Part shown: positions 21,959-33,980 of the stretch, in pieces
Layout: every line of letters starts with the position of its first letter
How positions within the stretch are numbered: position 1 is the first letter of the stretch
Source of the DNA: Channallabes apus
Lineage: Eukaryota > Chordata > Actinopteri > Siluriformes > Clariidae
DNA length: 64,000 bases
Reading direction: 5' to 3'
Assembly: GCA_030522415.1 (NCBI GenBank)
Contig: CM060126.1
Coordinates: 1,386,333 to 1,450,332 of the forward strand
The notes under the pieces: model-generated
What the model saw: the letters and a program-made list of their open reading frames with translations, nothing else
Told to the model about the DNA's origin: nothing
Databases searched by the model: none
Position numbers and translations under genes: made by a program

Positions 21959-22437
21959 CGTAAAGACATTACAAGGAGAACTCGCCATCACGCAGCGGAT
22001 CGCTTGGGGCTTTCTGTCCGTGTCGAGCATGGAATGGAAAGGTCAACACGTTATTTGCAGAAATCCCTCCATCGCTGCAGGACAGTGAAACCTGAATGAT
22101 GATAATCAGAAGTGCTGACATGATGTCGGTGAAAAGTTTACCTGAGGGTGTGAAGACACTGTGAAGAGCCTGACTTAATCAGGGTGATTTCATCTCCAGA
22201 GATCGCTAAATGCACTACACCGGCAAAGCTGTCCTTTTCAGAGCTCATACAACCTGACCCAGGTGGTTATAACTTGGAGTTTGGTGTACAGTATGTGAGT
22301 GCAAAATTTTGCATCCCCCACAGTTTCTATGTTAGAAAAGACAGATACGGGTGTTGATAAAAGTCAGTTGCAAAAGTTTTTACCCCCTCATTTCTTCATA
22401 ATAAATTCAATTAAATGATATAGATTAAAGGAAAGAA
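21957..22437. other. Noncoding
   Basis: Unique-looking DNA up to about 22250. The segment at 22286-22385 (tacagtatgtgagtgcaaaa, also at 19839) looks like Tc1-like terminal-repeat debris. No gene is seen. Confidence 0.35.
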
Positions 22438-22761
22438 GGCGGCGCGGTGGTGTAATGGTTAGCACTGTCGCCTTGCACCTCCAGGGTCTGGGTTCGATTC
22501 CCATCTCTGTGTGCATGGAGTTTGCATGTTCTCCCCGTGCTTGGTGGGTTTCCTCCGGGTACTCTGGCATTCCTAAATTGCCTGTAGTGTGTGATTGGGT
22601 GTGTGAGTATGTGTATGTGTGTGTGCCCTGCGATGGATTGGCACCCTGTCCAGGGTGTATCCCGCCTAGTGCCCGAAGTCTCCTGGGATAGGCTCCAGGT
22701 CCCCCGCGACCCTGAACACAGGATTAAGCGGTATAGAAAATGAATGAATGAATGAATAAAT
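22438..22761 (+). mobile_element. tRNA-derived SINE copy A, internally deleted
   Basis: The head carries RNA polymerase III A-box (TGGTGTAATGG) and B-box (GGTTCGATTCC) motifs. The tail has the L2-like block CCCTGTCCAGGGTGTATCCC and ends in GAAT repeats. About 45 bases (the segment after GGGTACTC) present in the other copies are missing. A short GAAAGAA duplication flanks it at 22431-22437 and 22762-22768. Confidence 0.9.
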
Positions 22762-23246
22762 GAAAGAAATGGAAAAGATGTTTTACTGCAAAGTGCCTAA
22801 AGATGTAACAACCTCAGCAGCGACGATCATTTTCCCTCTCATCTGTTCCAAACACTCAGCATTCAGCATTCAACATAATGTACTGTAGATGGTTTTTGTT
22901 TGTTTGTTTGTTTGTTTGTTTGAAATTTGTTTAAATTATTTATAGTTCATTGTATGGGAAAAATCTAAACAAATGGCATTAGGTGGCACATTTACTGCAT
23001 TTATTCATTCCTACTTAGTAACAGCCTGCACAGGGTCACACGGGTTTAAACACCTCTAGTGGAGATGATAAAGATAATTCAAGGCTGAATACATTTAAAT
23101 TAAAGGCACAACATTCCACTTAAGTAAAATATGTACTTTTTACATACAGTATAAATATGGCATCCATATAAGTACAATAAATGAATTTAATTCATATGTA
23201 TAATTCTATTTAATGGGTTTAACATTACTAATGACCATAATAATAA

Positions 23247-23287
<41 letters not shown>

Positions 23288-24819
23288 TACTATTATTTAA
23301 CTAGTTCTCTTTTTTGCTTACATAATTTACTTAAATTATGGAAATTCCGCTGTTCAAATAAATTCATCCATGAATTAATTTTGCATTTAGGGAGCATTTA
23401 CATTTATTACATTTATTATTTCAGGCCACAGTTGTAAATAAGAAACCTGTTCTTAATCTGTCTTACCTGGTTAAATAAAGGTAAAAAAAATAAATAAAAT
23501 AATTAGAAAATATGTCCTCTTGCAAACAAACTTCAGGTGTTTTTGGTTTAAATACATCTACAGATAGAAATACAAAGAATCAGGTTAAAGACCTCCAGAG
23601 GTTAGAGGAATTGTGTAACAACTATATTATAATCTGTGAAATGCCGTTGTATTATAAACGAAAATCTTTACAATTTCAAAATTGTTAAGCAATTAATGCA
23701 AAAGGCTATCAAAACAAATAAAATAAATATAAAAGACGTAAAAAATAAAATAATAATTTTTGGAGAGTCCTACATTCTGTAATTGTTCCTCTTTAGAATA
23801 AACATCTATTTAGTTTAACAAGATATCATTAATTATTGACAAATTAATAGAAGTGAGTCTTACTACAGGGACACAACCAGGGTGACCCACACATCGCAAA
23901 AATAACACATTTGTAAAAAATATATTTTTTTACGTTTTTGCATTTTTGCAAAAGTTTAACCTTAACTTTTTGTATATATTTATACATAGTTTATACGCAC
24001 ACTTAAAAAAATAATAATTACAAAAAGAGGTCCTTTAAAAAGTATTTTAATGAATGTCCTATAAAAGGTTAAGTAAAGGTCTATATCTGTAATTAGTTGT
24101 TTTTATTTTTTTAAATGCTCATTGTTTTAAAGGGTGACAATAAAAGAGAAAAAAAAGTTGACTCTTTTCACTCCTTGAGAACGTTAGTGACTAATTCCAG
24201 TCACGATGGTGCTGATTCCAGGCCAAACCACTATGTCATTTTGAAACTTTTATCGTTGCCAAGCTGCCGAGGAAACTGCTGACCTGAGACCTGTAATAAC
24301 CAGACATTATGGCATATGCCTTATCGTTCTTTATGTATGTGTTATTAAGGGGAAAGTAAGCTCAAGTGAGCATCAGGACCACAGGAGGATGAGGTGTACT
24401 TTACACTGGTTATTTCACCTTATTTCAGGTTGGCAGCTTTCCTGGAAAGAGATAAACTCCAAAAAATAGAAGAAGAAAAAAACTGCTGACACACAGCTCT
24501 GCAGTTTTGCGTATTTTAATGTCAGTCCAAGGGAGATTTGTAGGCCACAGCAGTGAGCTTGGGTTCTTCACAACTCGGACATTGTGCATCAGCCTCATGC
24601 TTCGTTCTGTAGTTTATTCGCATGCATATATCGCCATCATTCTTTCATATGTCCATTTCTATTGAGGCTTTTTGGGCTCCTGAGTACTAACTGGTTCTCA
24701 CCTGTGGAGTACCACATAGATCCTTTGGATATGTACAAATACTGAATATAACCTAGGTTATGAGCTACATATGGCACCCTTCTACTTCATTTAACAAATG
24801 GTGAGCACCAATCAAAGAA
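22762..24819. other. AT-rich noncoding DNA with microsatellites
   Basis: (GTTT)n at 22895-22922 and (AAT)n at 23250-23284. No gene, apart from the LINE-tail fragment listed separately. Confidence 0.5.
23420..23500 (+). repeat. LINE 3'-tail fragment
   Basis: The segment ending TACCTGGTTAAATAAAGGT then A-rich matches the 3' end of a LINE family widespread in teleosts, as I recall it. Only the tail is present. Confidence 0.5.
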
Positions 24820-26296
24820 CAAAGAGTAAAGCTCCATATCCATATAATAACTTTTCATTTAAATGACATAAATGCATTGGACACCCTGCACATTCTATTC
24901 TGAATCACAACATGAAGAAAAATGTGCTAAATGTATTATTAGTTTAATGTAAGTGAAGAAAAACAAATATTAGCCTGTTAAAAAAAATAGCAGTGTCATC
25001 ACTCATCTTTATTAAGTGATGAATTTATCGTTTAAACAAAAATGCTTGAAGTTTAATCTTTCTTGTGCATCTTTGAACTGATATTTAGTTGTATAACCAG
25101 GTTTCTGAGAACTGCTTTACATTTGTGACAATTGTACTACACACCACAATTCCTCTGCATTTCTTGGTTTTGCCTCAGAAACAGCATTTTTAATGTCAGT
25201 CCACAAGTTGTTCTATTGGATTAAGGTCTGGGGATCGGGCTGAACACTCCATAATGTTAATCTTGTTGGTCTGGAACCAAGATGCTGCTTGCTTGCTTAC
25301 TGCTGTGTTTGGGGTCGTTGTCTTGTTGAAACACCCATTTCAAGGACATTTCGTCTTCAGCATAAGGCACCATGACCTCTTTCAGTATTCTGATGTACTC
25401 AAATTGATCCATGATCCCTGAAATGTGATAAACAGGCCCAACACCATAGTACGAGAAGCTACATCCCCATATCACGATGCTTGTGCCTCCATGCTTCACT
25501 GTCTTCACAGTGTACTGTTGCTTGAATTCACTGTCTATGGCCTCTAAACCCAAAAAGAACAATCTTGCTTTCATCAGTCCACAAAATATTGCACCATTTC
25601 TCTTTAGGCCAGTCAATGTGTTCTTTGGCGAACTGTAACCTCTTCAGCACATGTCTTTTTTCCAATAATGGGACTTTGCAGGGGCTTTTTGCTGATAGCT
25701 TGACTTCACATAGCCGTCTTCTAATAGTAACAGTACTAACAGGTAACTTTAGATGTTCTTTGAGTTGATTTTGTTATTCTTTGATTCATTCGAATGGTAG
25801 TTTTCCGTTTTCTTCCACGTCTTTCTGGTTTTGGTCTCCATTTTAAAGCTTAAAAATTATTTGGTATCATTTTAGCAGAGCAGCCCATCATTTTCTGCAC
25901 TTCTTTGTATGTTTTCCATTTCTAATCAAAGTACGCTGTTCTTCTGAACAACGTCTGGACGACCCATTTTACTCTGATTTTCAGAGAGAAATGCACAGGA
26001 CAACGTTTTCTGCATTTATCCTTAAATAAGGGGAACTTGTTTGACACCTGTTTTTCACAGAATAATTTACCTCTAATTGAACTACACACTGCTATTTTTT
26101 TAACAGACTAATATTTCTTTTTCTTCACTTACATTAAACTAATAATACATTTATCACATTTTTCTTCATGTTGTGATTCAGAATAGAATGTACAGGGAGT
26201 CCAATGCATTTATGTGATTTAAATTAAAAGTTATTATATGGATTTGGAGCATTACTCACTTTTTTCAACACACTCCTATTATTTTGTACACCACTG
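24820..26296 (-). mobile_element. Decayed Tc1-like transposon, second family
   Basis: Long diverged inverted repeats of about 200 bp (for example CCATATAATAACTTTT and CTAATAATACATTTA read inward from each side). The right end ...CACCACTG abuts TA at 26297-26298; the left terminus near 24820 is eroded. It encloses a minus-strand transposase pseudogene. Confidence 0.85.
25100..25967 (-). pseudogene. Tc1-like transposase, multiply frameshifted
   Basis: Reading minus from about 25967 (MGRPDVVQKN). The first catalytic motif WTDES (about 25570) is in a different frame from the well-preserved block KTVKHGGTSIVIWGC and QQDNDPKHSSKQ (about 25270-25500). The PDLNPIE motif (about 25220) sits beside a further one-base indel. 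At least three frameshifts and early stops make it non-functional. The 119-residue open frame at 25257-25616 is only its middle. Confidence 0.9.
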
Positions 26297-26298
26297 TA

Positions 26299-27248
26299 TA
26301 AGGGATTTTCATCTGCTGTTTTTATTTATTCGGTATTGTGTTTGGCCATAATGGTGTGATCCGCATTTCTCTTTCTCTAACCTCAACTATACTATAGAAG
26401 TTTTTCAGAAGATGTTTAATGTAACCGTATTTGATGTGATCGTACTGTGCAAGTCAGACTAAAGCTCAAATTAGTTACGCACAGTGTTTGTTATTTGTCC
26501 TCTAGTATTCATCAGGGTCAGTTTCTAATTAGTTGTTGGATTGTTTCTCGCCCCAGCACTGACACAGAGGTGTTTCCAGCCCCAGCACTACCCACTCCAT
26601 TCACCATTTCACGATAAAAATGTGTATTATATAATATTGACTCGCACATGCGTAATCCATTTCATATGTATCATATTTATTGCATGTATTATTAAACTGC
26701 ATAACATTTTTTCAAATGTCTCATATTTCTGCTTCAGATAATCCTGGCTATTGAATTTTGTCCTGTCAAAATGCTTTGAAGATTATTACAAAAGTCAATT
26801 CACTCATTATTATATTCGTTAACTGTCTTTCCAGCACAATGCATATAGTTACATGACAGAGAACACTCTTTATTCTTGTGTTTCATACAAATTACCTGAA
26901 AGGGAAAAAAAATCATTCTGAAGCAGTCACAGGTCACTAATAAGCCGTTTATTTATAACTAGTGTTTTAAGTGTTTTCAATGTATTTATTAATTCAATGT
27001 TTTTCAATGAAAATGAAATTATGCAGTGTAAAAAGAATAAAATGTGGAATAATATTGACAATAATACAACGTGTAATCTATTAGAAAGATGTAAAATGAA
27101 CATCTTGATGGTCTAAGTGAAATGAAAATATGTGATTTTTAAGTGGTCGTATTTAAGTCAGTTTTTTTTACAAATTTTTTCTTTAGAACATTTGATTATT
27201 TAAAAAATTGTTTTAATAACACTTTTAGATTACAAACCCTAGTGTTCT
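26299..27248. other. AT-rich noncoding DNA with a 14-bp inverted repeat
   Basis: Mostly featureless. ACATCTTGATGGTC at 27100-27113 is exactly inverted at 27249-27262, the edge of the mariner remnant, with 135 bases between. It could be a relic terminal repeat or chance. Confidence 0.4.
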
Positions 27249-27976
27249 GACCATCAAGATGTGGTACTTCCTGGTGTTAAAACAACTCATAGAAGATCAT
27301 AAACAGAAGTGTTTGGATTTCTGCAAACAAAATGTGGAGTGATACTCTAAGAAAGGTGAAAGTTTTTCAGTACGGAAATCATTACTGGTGACGAGACAAG
27401 GATTCATCACTACAAGCCTGAAAGTAAACGGCAAAGTACGGAACGGAAACATCCTCAGTTGCCGACCGAGAAAAAGTTCAAAAGTTGACCATCAGCTGGA
27501 AAATGCTTGTGTTTCACTAAAGTGAAAACACTTACAGTTTTCTGGAATTCTCAGGCACCAGAAGTATTGGAACACCAGGAAAAAAGGTTCAACAATCGAC
27601 AGCGCTCGTTACGGTGAGACGTTTATTGAAGAGCTGAAGACTAAACTTCAGATTAAACACAGAGGACTGATATCCGAGGGCGTCATGATCTCGACTGATG
27701 ATGTACGTCCGCATACTTCTGCCGACACTGTCGACACTCTGAGGTGTTAAAGCTTCCTCACTATAGTCCTGCTCGCCCTCCATCAGACTGTCACCTGTCT
27801 GGTCCTCTGAAAGCAGAACTACGAGGACAGAGATGCACTTCTGAATCTCTGATGAAGAACTGAAGACAGCGGTGCATTTGTGGCTTGCAGCTCAGACTAA
27901 AACATTTTTTAATGAGTTGATACGAAAGCTTGTTGACAGACGGACAAAATGTATTAAAAAAACAAGGATATTATGG
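27249..27976 (+). pseudogene. Decayed mariner (DD34D) transposase
   Basis: Not visible as one open frame; found by reading translated blocks. ITGDET followed by HHYKPESKRQS (about 27380-27440) is the mariner first-aspartate region. VRPHTSADTVDTLR (about 27700-27745) corresponds to the second-aspartate block, where canonical HDN is changed to TDD. HYSPARPPSDCHLSGPLK (about 27760-27815) corresponds to YSPDLAPSD. LVDRRTKCI (about 27930-27955) is the conserved C-terminus. Stops and frameshifts lie between blocks. The C-terminus ends only about 30 bases before the next Tc1 element. Confidence 0.85.
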
Positions 27977-28008
27977 ATAAACAGGATATATTTGATAAAC
28001 AGGATATA

Positions 28009-29525
28009 CAAACCGGATTCCAAAAAAGTTGGGACACTAAACAAATTGTGAATAAAAACTGAATGCAATGATGTGGAGATGGCAAATGTCAATATTTTAT
28101 TCAGAATAGAACATAGATGACAGATCAAAAGTTTAATTTGAGAAAGTGTATCATTTTAAAGGAAAAATATGTTGATTTCAAATTTCACGGTGTCAACAAA
28201 TCCCAAAAAAGTTGGGACAAGTAGCAATAAGAGGCTGGAAAAAGTAAATTTGAGCATAACGAAGAGCTGGAAGACCAATTAACAGTAATTAGGTTAATTG
28301 GCAACATGATTGGGTATAAAAAGAGCTTCTCAGAGTGGCAGTGTCTCTCAGAAGCCAAGATGGGTAGAGGATCACCAATTCCCACAATGTTGCGCAGAAA
28401 GATAGTGGAGCAATATCAGAAAGGTGTTACCCAGCGAAAAATTGCAAAGACTTTGCAGTTATCATCATCAACTGTGCATAATATCATCCGAAGATTCAGA
28501 GAATCTGGAACAATCTCTGTGCGTAAGGGTCAAGGGCGTAAAACCATACTGGATGGCCGTGATCTCCGGGCCCTTAAACGACACTGCACCACAAACAGGA
28601 ATGCTACTGTAAAGGAAATCACAGAATGGGCTCAGGAATACTTCCAGAAACCATCGTCAGTGAACACAATCCACCGTGCCATCCGCCGTCGCCAGCTGAA
28701 ACTCTACAGTGCAAAGAAGAAGCCATTTCTAAGCAAGATCCACAAGCACAGGCGTTTTCATTGGGCCAGGGATCATTTAAAATGGAGTGTGGCAAAATGG
28801 AAGACTGTTCTGTGGTCAGACGAGTCACGATTCGAAGTTCTTGTTGGAAATGTGGGACGCCATGTCATCCGGACCAAAGAGGACAAGGACAACCCAAGTT
28901 GTTATCGACGCTCAGTTCAGAAGCCTGCATCTCTGATGGTATGGGGTTGCATGAGTGCGTGTGGCATGGGCAGCTTGCATGTCTGGAAAGGCACCATCAA
29001 TGCAGAAAAATATATTCAGCTTCTAGAACAACATATGCTCCCATCCAGACGTCATCTCTTTCAGGGAAGACCCTGCATTTTTCAACAAGATAATGCCAGA
29101 GCACATTCTGCATCAATCACAACATCATGGCTGCGTAGGAGAAGGATCCGGGTACTGAAATGGCCAGTCTGCAGTCCAGATCTTTCCCCTATAGAGAACA
29201 TTTGGCGCATCATAAAGAGGAAGGTGCGACAAAGAAGGCCCAGGACGATTGAACAGTTAGAGGCCTGTATTAGACAAGAATGGGAGAGCATTCCTATTTC
29301 TAAACTTGAGAAACTGGTCTCCTCGGTCCCCAGACGTCTGTTGAGTGTTGTAAGAAGAAGGGGAGATTTTTCCCTTAAAATTATACATTTTCTCAGTTTA
29401 AACTTTTTTTCCGTGATTTATGTTCTATTCTGAATAAAATATTGACATTTGCCATCTCCACATCATTGCATTCAGTTTTTATTCACAATTTGTTTAGTGT
29501 CCCAACTTTTTTGGAATCCGGTTTG
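28009..29525 (+). mobile_element. Intact-looking Tc1-like transposon
   Basis: TA flanks both ends (28007-28008, 29526-29527). The terminal inverted repeats start CAAACCGGATTCC and are identical for 107 bp by eye (28009-28115 against the right end). The left arm carries a second inner copy of CCAAAAAAGTTGGGACA near 28204, the inner direct-repeat site typical of IR/DR elements; the right arm lacks an obvious inner copy. Low divergence between ends and an uninterrupted transposase suggest recent activity. Confidence 0.95.
28360..29433 (+). CDS. Tc1-like transposase, full length
   Basis: DD34E transposase acting in the nucleus on the flanking inverted repeats by cut and paste into TA. I choose the ATG at 28360 (MGRGSPIPT), which starts at the helix-turn-helix; the frame opens 18 codons earlier without family support. 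Helix-turn-helix domains occupy about residues 1-110 (VTQRKIAKTLQLSSSTVHNI). The catalytic triad is D154 (WSDESRF), D244 (QQDNARAH) and E279 (SPIENIW), with 34 residues between the last two. At 357 residues it is close to family length, but the last 20 or so residues run into the right inverted repeat. No internal stop or frameshift. Whether it is active is not shown by sequence. Confidence 0.95.
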   Translation: MGRGSPIPTMLRRKIVEQYQKGVTQRKIAKTLQLSSSTVHNIIRRFRESGTISVRKGQGRKTILDGRDLRALKRHCTTNRNATVKEITEWAQEYFQKPSSVNTIHRAIRRRQLKLYSAKKKPFLSKIHKHRRFHWARDHLKWSVAKWKTVLWSDESRFEVLVGNVGRHVIRTKEDKDNPSCYRRSVQKPASLMVWGCMSACGMGSLHVWKGTINAEKYIQLLEQHMLPSRRHLFQGRPCIFQQDNARAHSASITTSWLRRRRIRVLKWPVCSPDLSPIENIWRIIKRKVRQRRPRTIEQLEACIRQEWESIPISKLEKLVSSVPRRLLSVVRRRGDFSLKIIHFLSLNFFSVIYVLF

Positions 29526-29527
29526 TA

Positions 29528-31381
29528 TCTGACTATCACCTAAAAGAGTGATTTGTGTTTATTTAGTTAAGAAAAAAGTTATTTTTAAATATAAGAAATG
29601 GCAAACGTTGTAGATGATGGGTAATTTTTGTCTTTTATTTTTAGTATATTGAGGTGCGTATTCTGCCCTGGATTTTTTTTCTCATTTAAAGTCTTCAGTC
29701 TGTTATTCGTAATGAGAATGAAATCATCCACGTACAGACATCCGACATGCACCATTACACCTCCCCGTGATCCACGCTCGCCCGGTCTTTACTGCAGTCC
29801 GAGAGACTCTGTGCCCTTTAATTGGGTTTTATTCTCCATTAAGGTGCATTATCTGGACCGTTCTGTTCTCGGCTCATCTGTAACGCAGCGTTAACGGCGT
29901 ACGGGATTAGCCTGCAGCTAAATCGCTCGCTACACCGTGCCGTCTGTAGGGAGCTCATAAACGCTGCCCTATATACTGTACTGTAAAGCTGTAACGTACA
30001 AATGACATGCTTTTGCTCTTTTCTTCTTGCTTCCTAACAATTTTTGGAACCATTTTCTATCTCAGTTTATGTTCCTGAGTGCGGTTTCATTAGCATAATG
30101 GTCTTTTGTTCTGATGCAAAAGTGCGCATCATTAACACCACACAGAAACAGCAACTGATTAGTTTTTTTCTGGCATAAAAAATACTACTAATAGTCAAAA
30201 GTATTGGTTCGCCTGTCTGTGACATGCCTATGACATGCGTATGAACTTGAGTAACATGCAATTCTTAATCCATAGGGTTAAGTATGATGTTGGCCCCGCC
30301 CCCTTAGCAGCTATAACAGCTTTAACTCTTCTGTGAAGGCTTTCTACAAGGTTTATGGGAATTTTTGACCGTCCTGCCAGAAGCACATTTGTGAGGTCAG
30401 ACACTGGTGTTGAATGAGAAGGCCTGGCTTGGACTCTATAGAGTGTGTGTGTTTACAGTATATATAAAATCATTACAAAAATTTTGACAGCCTAATTTTA
30501 CATTTTATTATTTTTACTTTTTACTACTTAAAAAAAAAACTTTATATAAATCATTAGAATTTTTGTTTTTAAAAAATGTTAAAAGGTAATTAAATAAATA
30601 AATTGATAAATGATGGCTTAAGCACCAGTAAGGCTATTTTTTTTTAATATGTCAAAAATTAAATGTATATTCCAAATAATCAGATTACACATTTTAAGTA
30701 TATATTTGTTTAATTGGTTGTTAGTTTTAAGTTTATGGAAGCTTGCTTTTTTTTTTTTACTTCAATTATTTTTAATTATACAAATATAATTATAGTAAAT
30801 AAATGTATTAATTACTTAATTTTGATTAATTAATTCATAATAAATTTTTAAAACATGCCATTTTATACTATGATTATTAAACTTAACTAAATCATTTATT
30901 TATTATTTTTAAATAAATAGAATTAAATAATTTAATTCACTGCATCAGATTGCTAACGGCATAGATTGTAACCTAGCTACTGGGATAAACTTTAGCGAAC
31001 AAAGTTTTCCCACTTCCTATGTTTTAAATATCTGTACTGTATATTGTAGGTAAAGTTGTCTTTTTTTCACAAATTACAAATGAAACCTGTAATTAAAGTT
31101 TATTCTGTGCTAACAAACTACTGTAGTGTGCTAGCTCGTCGTAAACGCGAAATATTTGTCGTATTTGACTTTTTCTCATGAGACGAAGTTCCTCTGTCAG
31201 CTTGAAGGTGGCAGTTAGATGTGAGCGAGTGCAGACAGCGTATTGTACACTTACACTGAAAGTGCATGGCATGATGGGAAGTGGGAAAGAGGGGATGAGG
31301 AGAAGAACACTAGCATGAGGCGAGAACGTGGAAGATCTCACGGCGGTATTCATGTGTGGTTTTGTGTGTTTGTGTTTGCAG
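29528..31381. other. Noncoding; unique block then AT-rich DNA
   Basis: 29720-29960 is unique and GC-balanced with ATTA/TTAA cores, so could be regulatory. 30450-30950 is very AT-rich. The last bases (tttgtgtttgcag) lead into the candidate exon at 31382. Confidence 0.4.
30190..30430. repeat. DNA-transposon fragment
   Basis: The order AGTCAAAAGTATTGG, TAGCAGCTATAACAGC, TATGGGAATTTTTGACC and GAGAAGGCCTGGCTTGG matches a fish transposon family as I recall it, antisense to its transposase. Only one end and a short internal part remain. Confidence 0.5.
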
Positions 31382-31424
31382 GAGCTCCGATGGTTCCCTC
31401 AGGACCTTCACGCCGTCTGAGGAG
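31382..31424 (+). CDS. Candidate 43-nt host exon
   Basis: Pyrimidine/TG-rich tract and tttgcag before 31382; GAGgtaggag donor after 31424. Entering in phase 1 from the candidate exon at 4867-4985 it reads R-APMVPSGPSRRLR with no stop, ending in phase 2. It lies in a relatively GC-rich island. Family unknown. Support is splice consensus and frame continuity only. Confidence 0.3.
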
Positions 31425-31613
31425 GTAGGAGAAGGTGCTCCTCCTGCTGTATGAATGAAAGTTGGATGGAGTGAAGGATGCTGGAGCTGCCACAGGTTCT
31501 GTGTAAAGCATGCGCGATATAAGGGGCAGCATTATTAGCATGAATCATGTTTAGCGCTTCCAGAGATCCACATATGGAATAAACTAAAAAAGCATACTCA
31601 AAAGGGTCAGAAG

Positions 31614-31642
31614 TAATAATAATAATAATAATAATAATAATA
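31614..31642. repeat. (AAT)n microsatellite
   Basis: Nine to ten perfect trinucleotide units. Confidence 0.9.
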
Positions 31643-32402
31643 TCCTGTTTGTGATTTATTTATTTTTTGCCAATTTAAAGGAGATGTGATTTTGCTACAA
31701 GTCGGCGATGTTAGCTAACACCACCTGTGTCTCCAGATTAGTCTGATTTAAACACCAAAAGTTTAAATCCATATCTAATAACTAATTCATTGATTTCAAA
31801 CTTCTTCCTTTTTTTTTAAACCCCTCTGGTTCTGGATTCTGATTGGTCGGAATTTCCCTATACCTTACGCTACCTTACGCACGCTTCTTCTAATATGTTA
31901 TCATTGCTATAGCAACAAGTCTTGTGCAGTGGACGCACTTCTAATAATAAATGGATTTGAATGAATAAACACGTGTGTTTCCTGGGAGACGCTGCTGTCA
32001 ATCATTCTGCTCTCTGACATGCCCAAGCGATGCTTTTAAACACAAAACATTTCCGTATGTAATCTTTATCTAGGACTTTCCCGACATCCCACAGCCATCT
32101 GTCTCTGTAATCCATGATTTCCCTTCATTTCTCCTCCCGATCCCGGTGGAGCGATAGTTTCTGTCATTTTCACGCCGACTCGTGAAGCGAATCCTTCGCT
32201 ATTACTATATGCTGCGTAAAGGTGACATTTTGCTGCTCTCATGCATTATAAATGGATCTGATGTAGTGGAAGAGAGCGCACACGCGGGGTTTAAGGCGTC
32301 CTCGGGGACTTCCGGACACTCGGACAGGTCGTTTTTCCTGACAGAGCGTGTTAATTCTCACGCTGTTCTCCCTTCTCACAGTTAATTACTAATTTATTAT
32401 GG

Positions 32403-32404
<2 letters not shown>

Positions 32405-32438
<34 letters not shown>
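32405..32438. repeat. (CT)n microsatellite
   Basis: About 17 perfect CT units. Confidence 0.9.
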
Positions 32439-32439
<1 letters not shown>

Positions 32440-33183
32440 ACAGCCTGCGCTTTTCTGCCGTTAGCATCTCGAGACACCATGCGTCGTTAATCACTTCTGA
32501 TGTATAGATTTCAAATTACATTGTGCTCCCAAGACATTTTGGCTCTTTTGCCGTCCCAGAATTCCCCACCATCTGTTCGTTTTTCGCTCCCACTTTCCTG
32601 ATATGCTTTGTGTTTCATGATCTCGCTAATCCTGTTTCAGGAGATACAAGGCTAATGTTGCTAACAAGCAATGGATGCCTATGGCTACCGGTTTAATAAT
32701 TAAATCTATATGTGTCAATTAGAGCACAGTGACATGAAAGTACCCCAGTTTATGCAATGAGGCTTAATATGTAATTAATAATGCACGCACTGTCATTCAG
32801 CGAAAGTAAAAAATCAAATAAAAAATACTTTAAAAGTCTTACTTTTTTATTTAATTACTAAATTCTCTTTTCTTTCACTGTAAAGACAAAAATGTCAATG
32901 TTATAAAAATGTTATAATAATCTATATCCATGTTATAAAACACTAATTTAATTACAATATTATATTATATAAATAATAGTGCTCTTACAATCTTGCAGTT
33001 GGTTTGGATTTTTATTTATTTTTATTTATAAGATCCTTTTATTATTCAGTATTCAGGTTTCAGGTTGTGTGTTTGTCATGATGTCATCACACTCCTTTAT
33101 TTCATGAAATAAAATCCATCAGTGTTTTAGATCTGACCCACCATTTCTGACCAGTGATGCGATAGCTGTTCAATTTCTGTCTA

Positions 33184-33186
<3 letters not shown>

Positions 33187-33255
<69 letters not shown>
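33187..33255. repeat. (CA)n microsatellite
   Basis: About 34 perfect units, first of a cluster of five long CA/TG runs within 1.5 kb. The bases after it (cagtatgaatggcaataaatgactcttgactct) look like a LINE 3' tail. Confidence 0.95.
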
Positions 33256-33259
<4 letters not shown>

Positions 33260-33411
33260 CCTGGAGCTTTGGCAGTATGAATGGCAATAAATGACTCTTG
33301 ACTCTCGTGGGCAATTTATACGCTCAGCTGTCATTAGAGTAAGATTACAGATTCGGCTCGTTAACTACTTTAATAGTGATGAGAAGAAAAAAGCTGGAGT
33401 TTGATCTAACC

Positions 33412-33413
33412 AG

Positions 33414-33444
<31 letters not shown>

Positions 33445-33445
33445 A
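33412..33445. repeat. (ATCT)n microsatellite
   Basis: About eight tetranucleotide units followed by degenerate TACC/TATC copies. Confidence 0.9.
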
Positions 33446-33756
33446 GAGGGTGCCAATACCTACCTACCTATCTACCTGGGGTGCCAGTACTTTAGTATAT
33501 ATCTACAGTATTTATCTACCTGTGGTTGCCAAAGGTTTTGTATCCACCTGACTATCTCAGGTTCGTCAGTCTGTAAGGTTACAGTGAGACGCTGAGGTGC
33601 GGCGGTGAGGTGCGCGTACAGTAAACAGTAAACAGTAAACAGAAGTTATTGTACCTCGTGATTCTCAGGTTTGTATTAAATGTTGGCCAGATGTTCAGAG
33701 GAGTGAAGTGTGAGGGTAAAGACTCAGGGCTGAACAGCTGTAGTGAGCATTTTCTT

Positions 33757-33758
<2 letters not shown>

Positions 33759-33790
<32 letters not shown>
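33759..33790. repeat. (TG)n microsatellite
   Basis: About 16 perfect units. Confidence 0.9.
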
Positions 33791-33791
<1 letters not shown>

Positions 33792-33911
33792 TTGTTGTGT
33801 GATTTATGATATGGGTTTTACAGCTCTGGCTGAAGGGATGCGATTGATTTTGCTGAGTCGAGCTGAATGTTAATGACTCGCTGCATAACTTCTGCATAAA
33901 TAAAGGTCACT

Positions 33912-33914
<3 letters not shown>

Positions 33915-33980
<66 letters not shown>
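33915..33980. repeat. (CA)n microsatellite
   Basis: About 33 perfect units. Confidence 0.95.

Larger units (their letters stand above)
31425..33186. other. Noncoding; possible regulatory blocks
   Basis: Holds (AAT)n at 31614-31642 and (CT)n at 32405-32438. The unique, GC-balanced stretch 32040-32390 could be a conserved noncoding element, but I see no decisive motif. 32740-33060 is AT-rich. Confidence 0.4.

Noticed and set aside
21690..22099. Frames with Tyr-Ile repeats and similar Cys-Val, His-Thr or Asn-Asn repeat frames elsewhere
   Set aside because: Direct translations of TA, TG/CA and AAT microsatellites.
22438..22761. Functional tRNA gene suggested by A and B boxes
   Set aside because: The boxes are the head of a SINE followed by an L2-like tail and GAAT repeats; no complete cloverleaf can be drawn.
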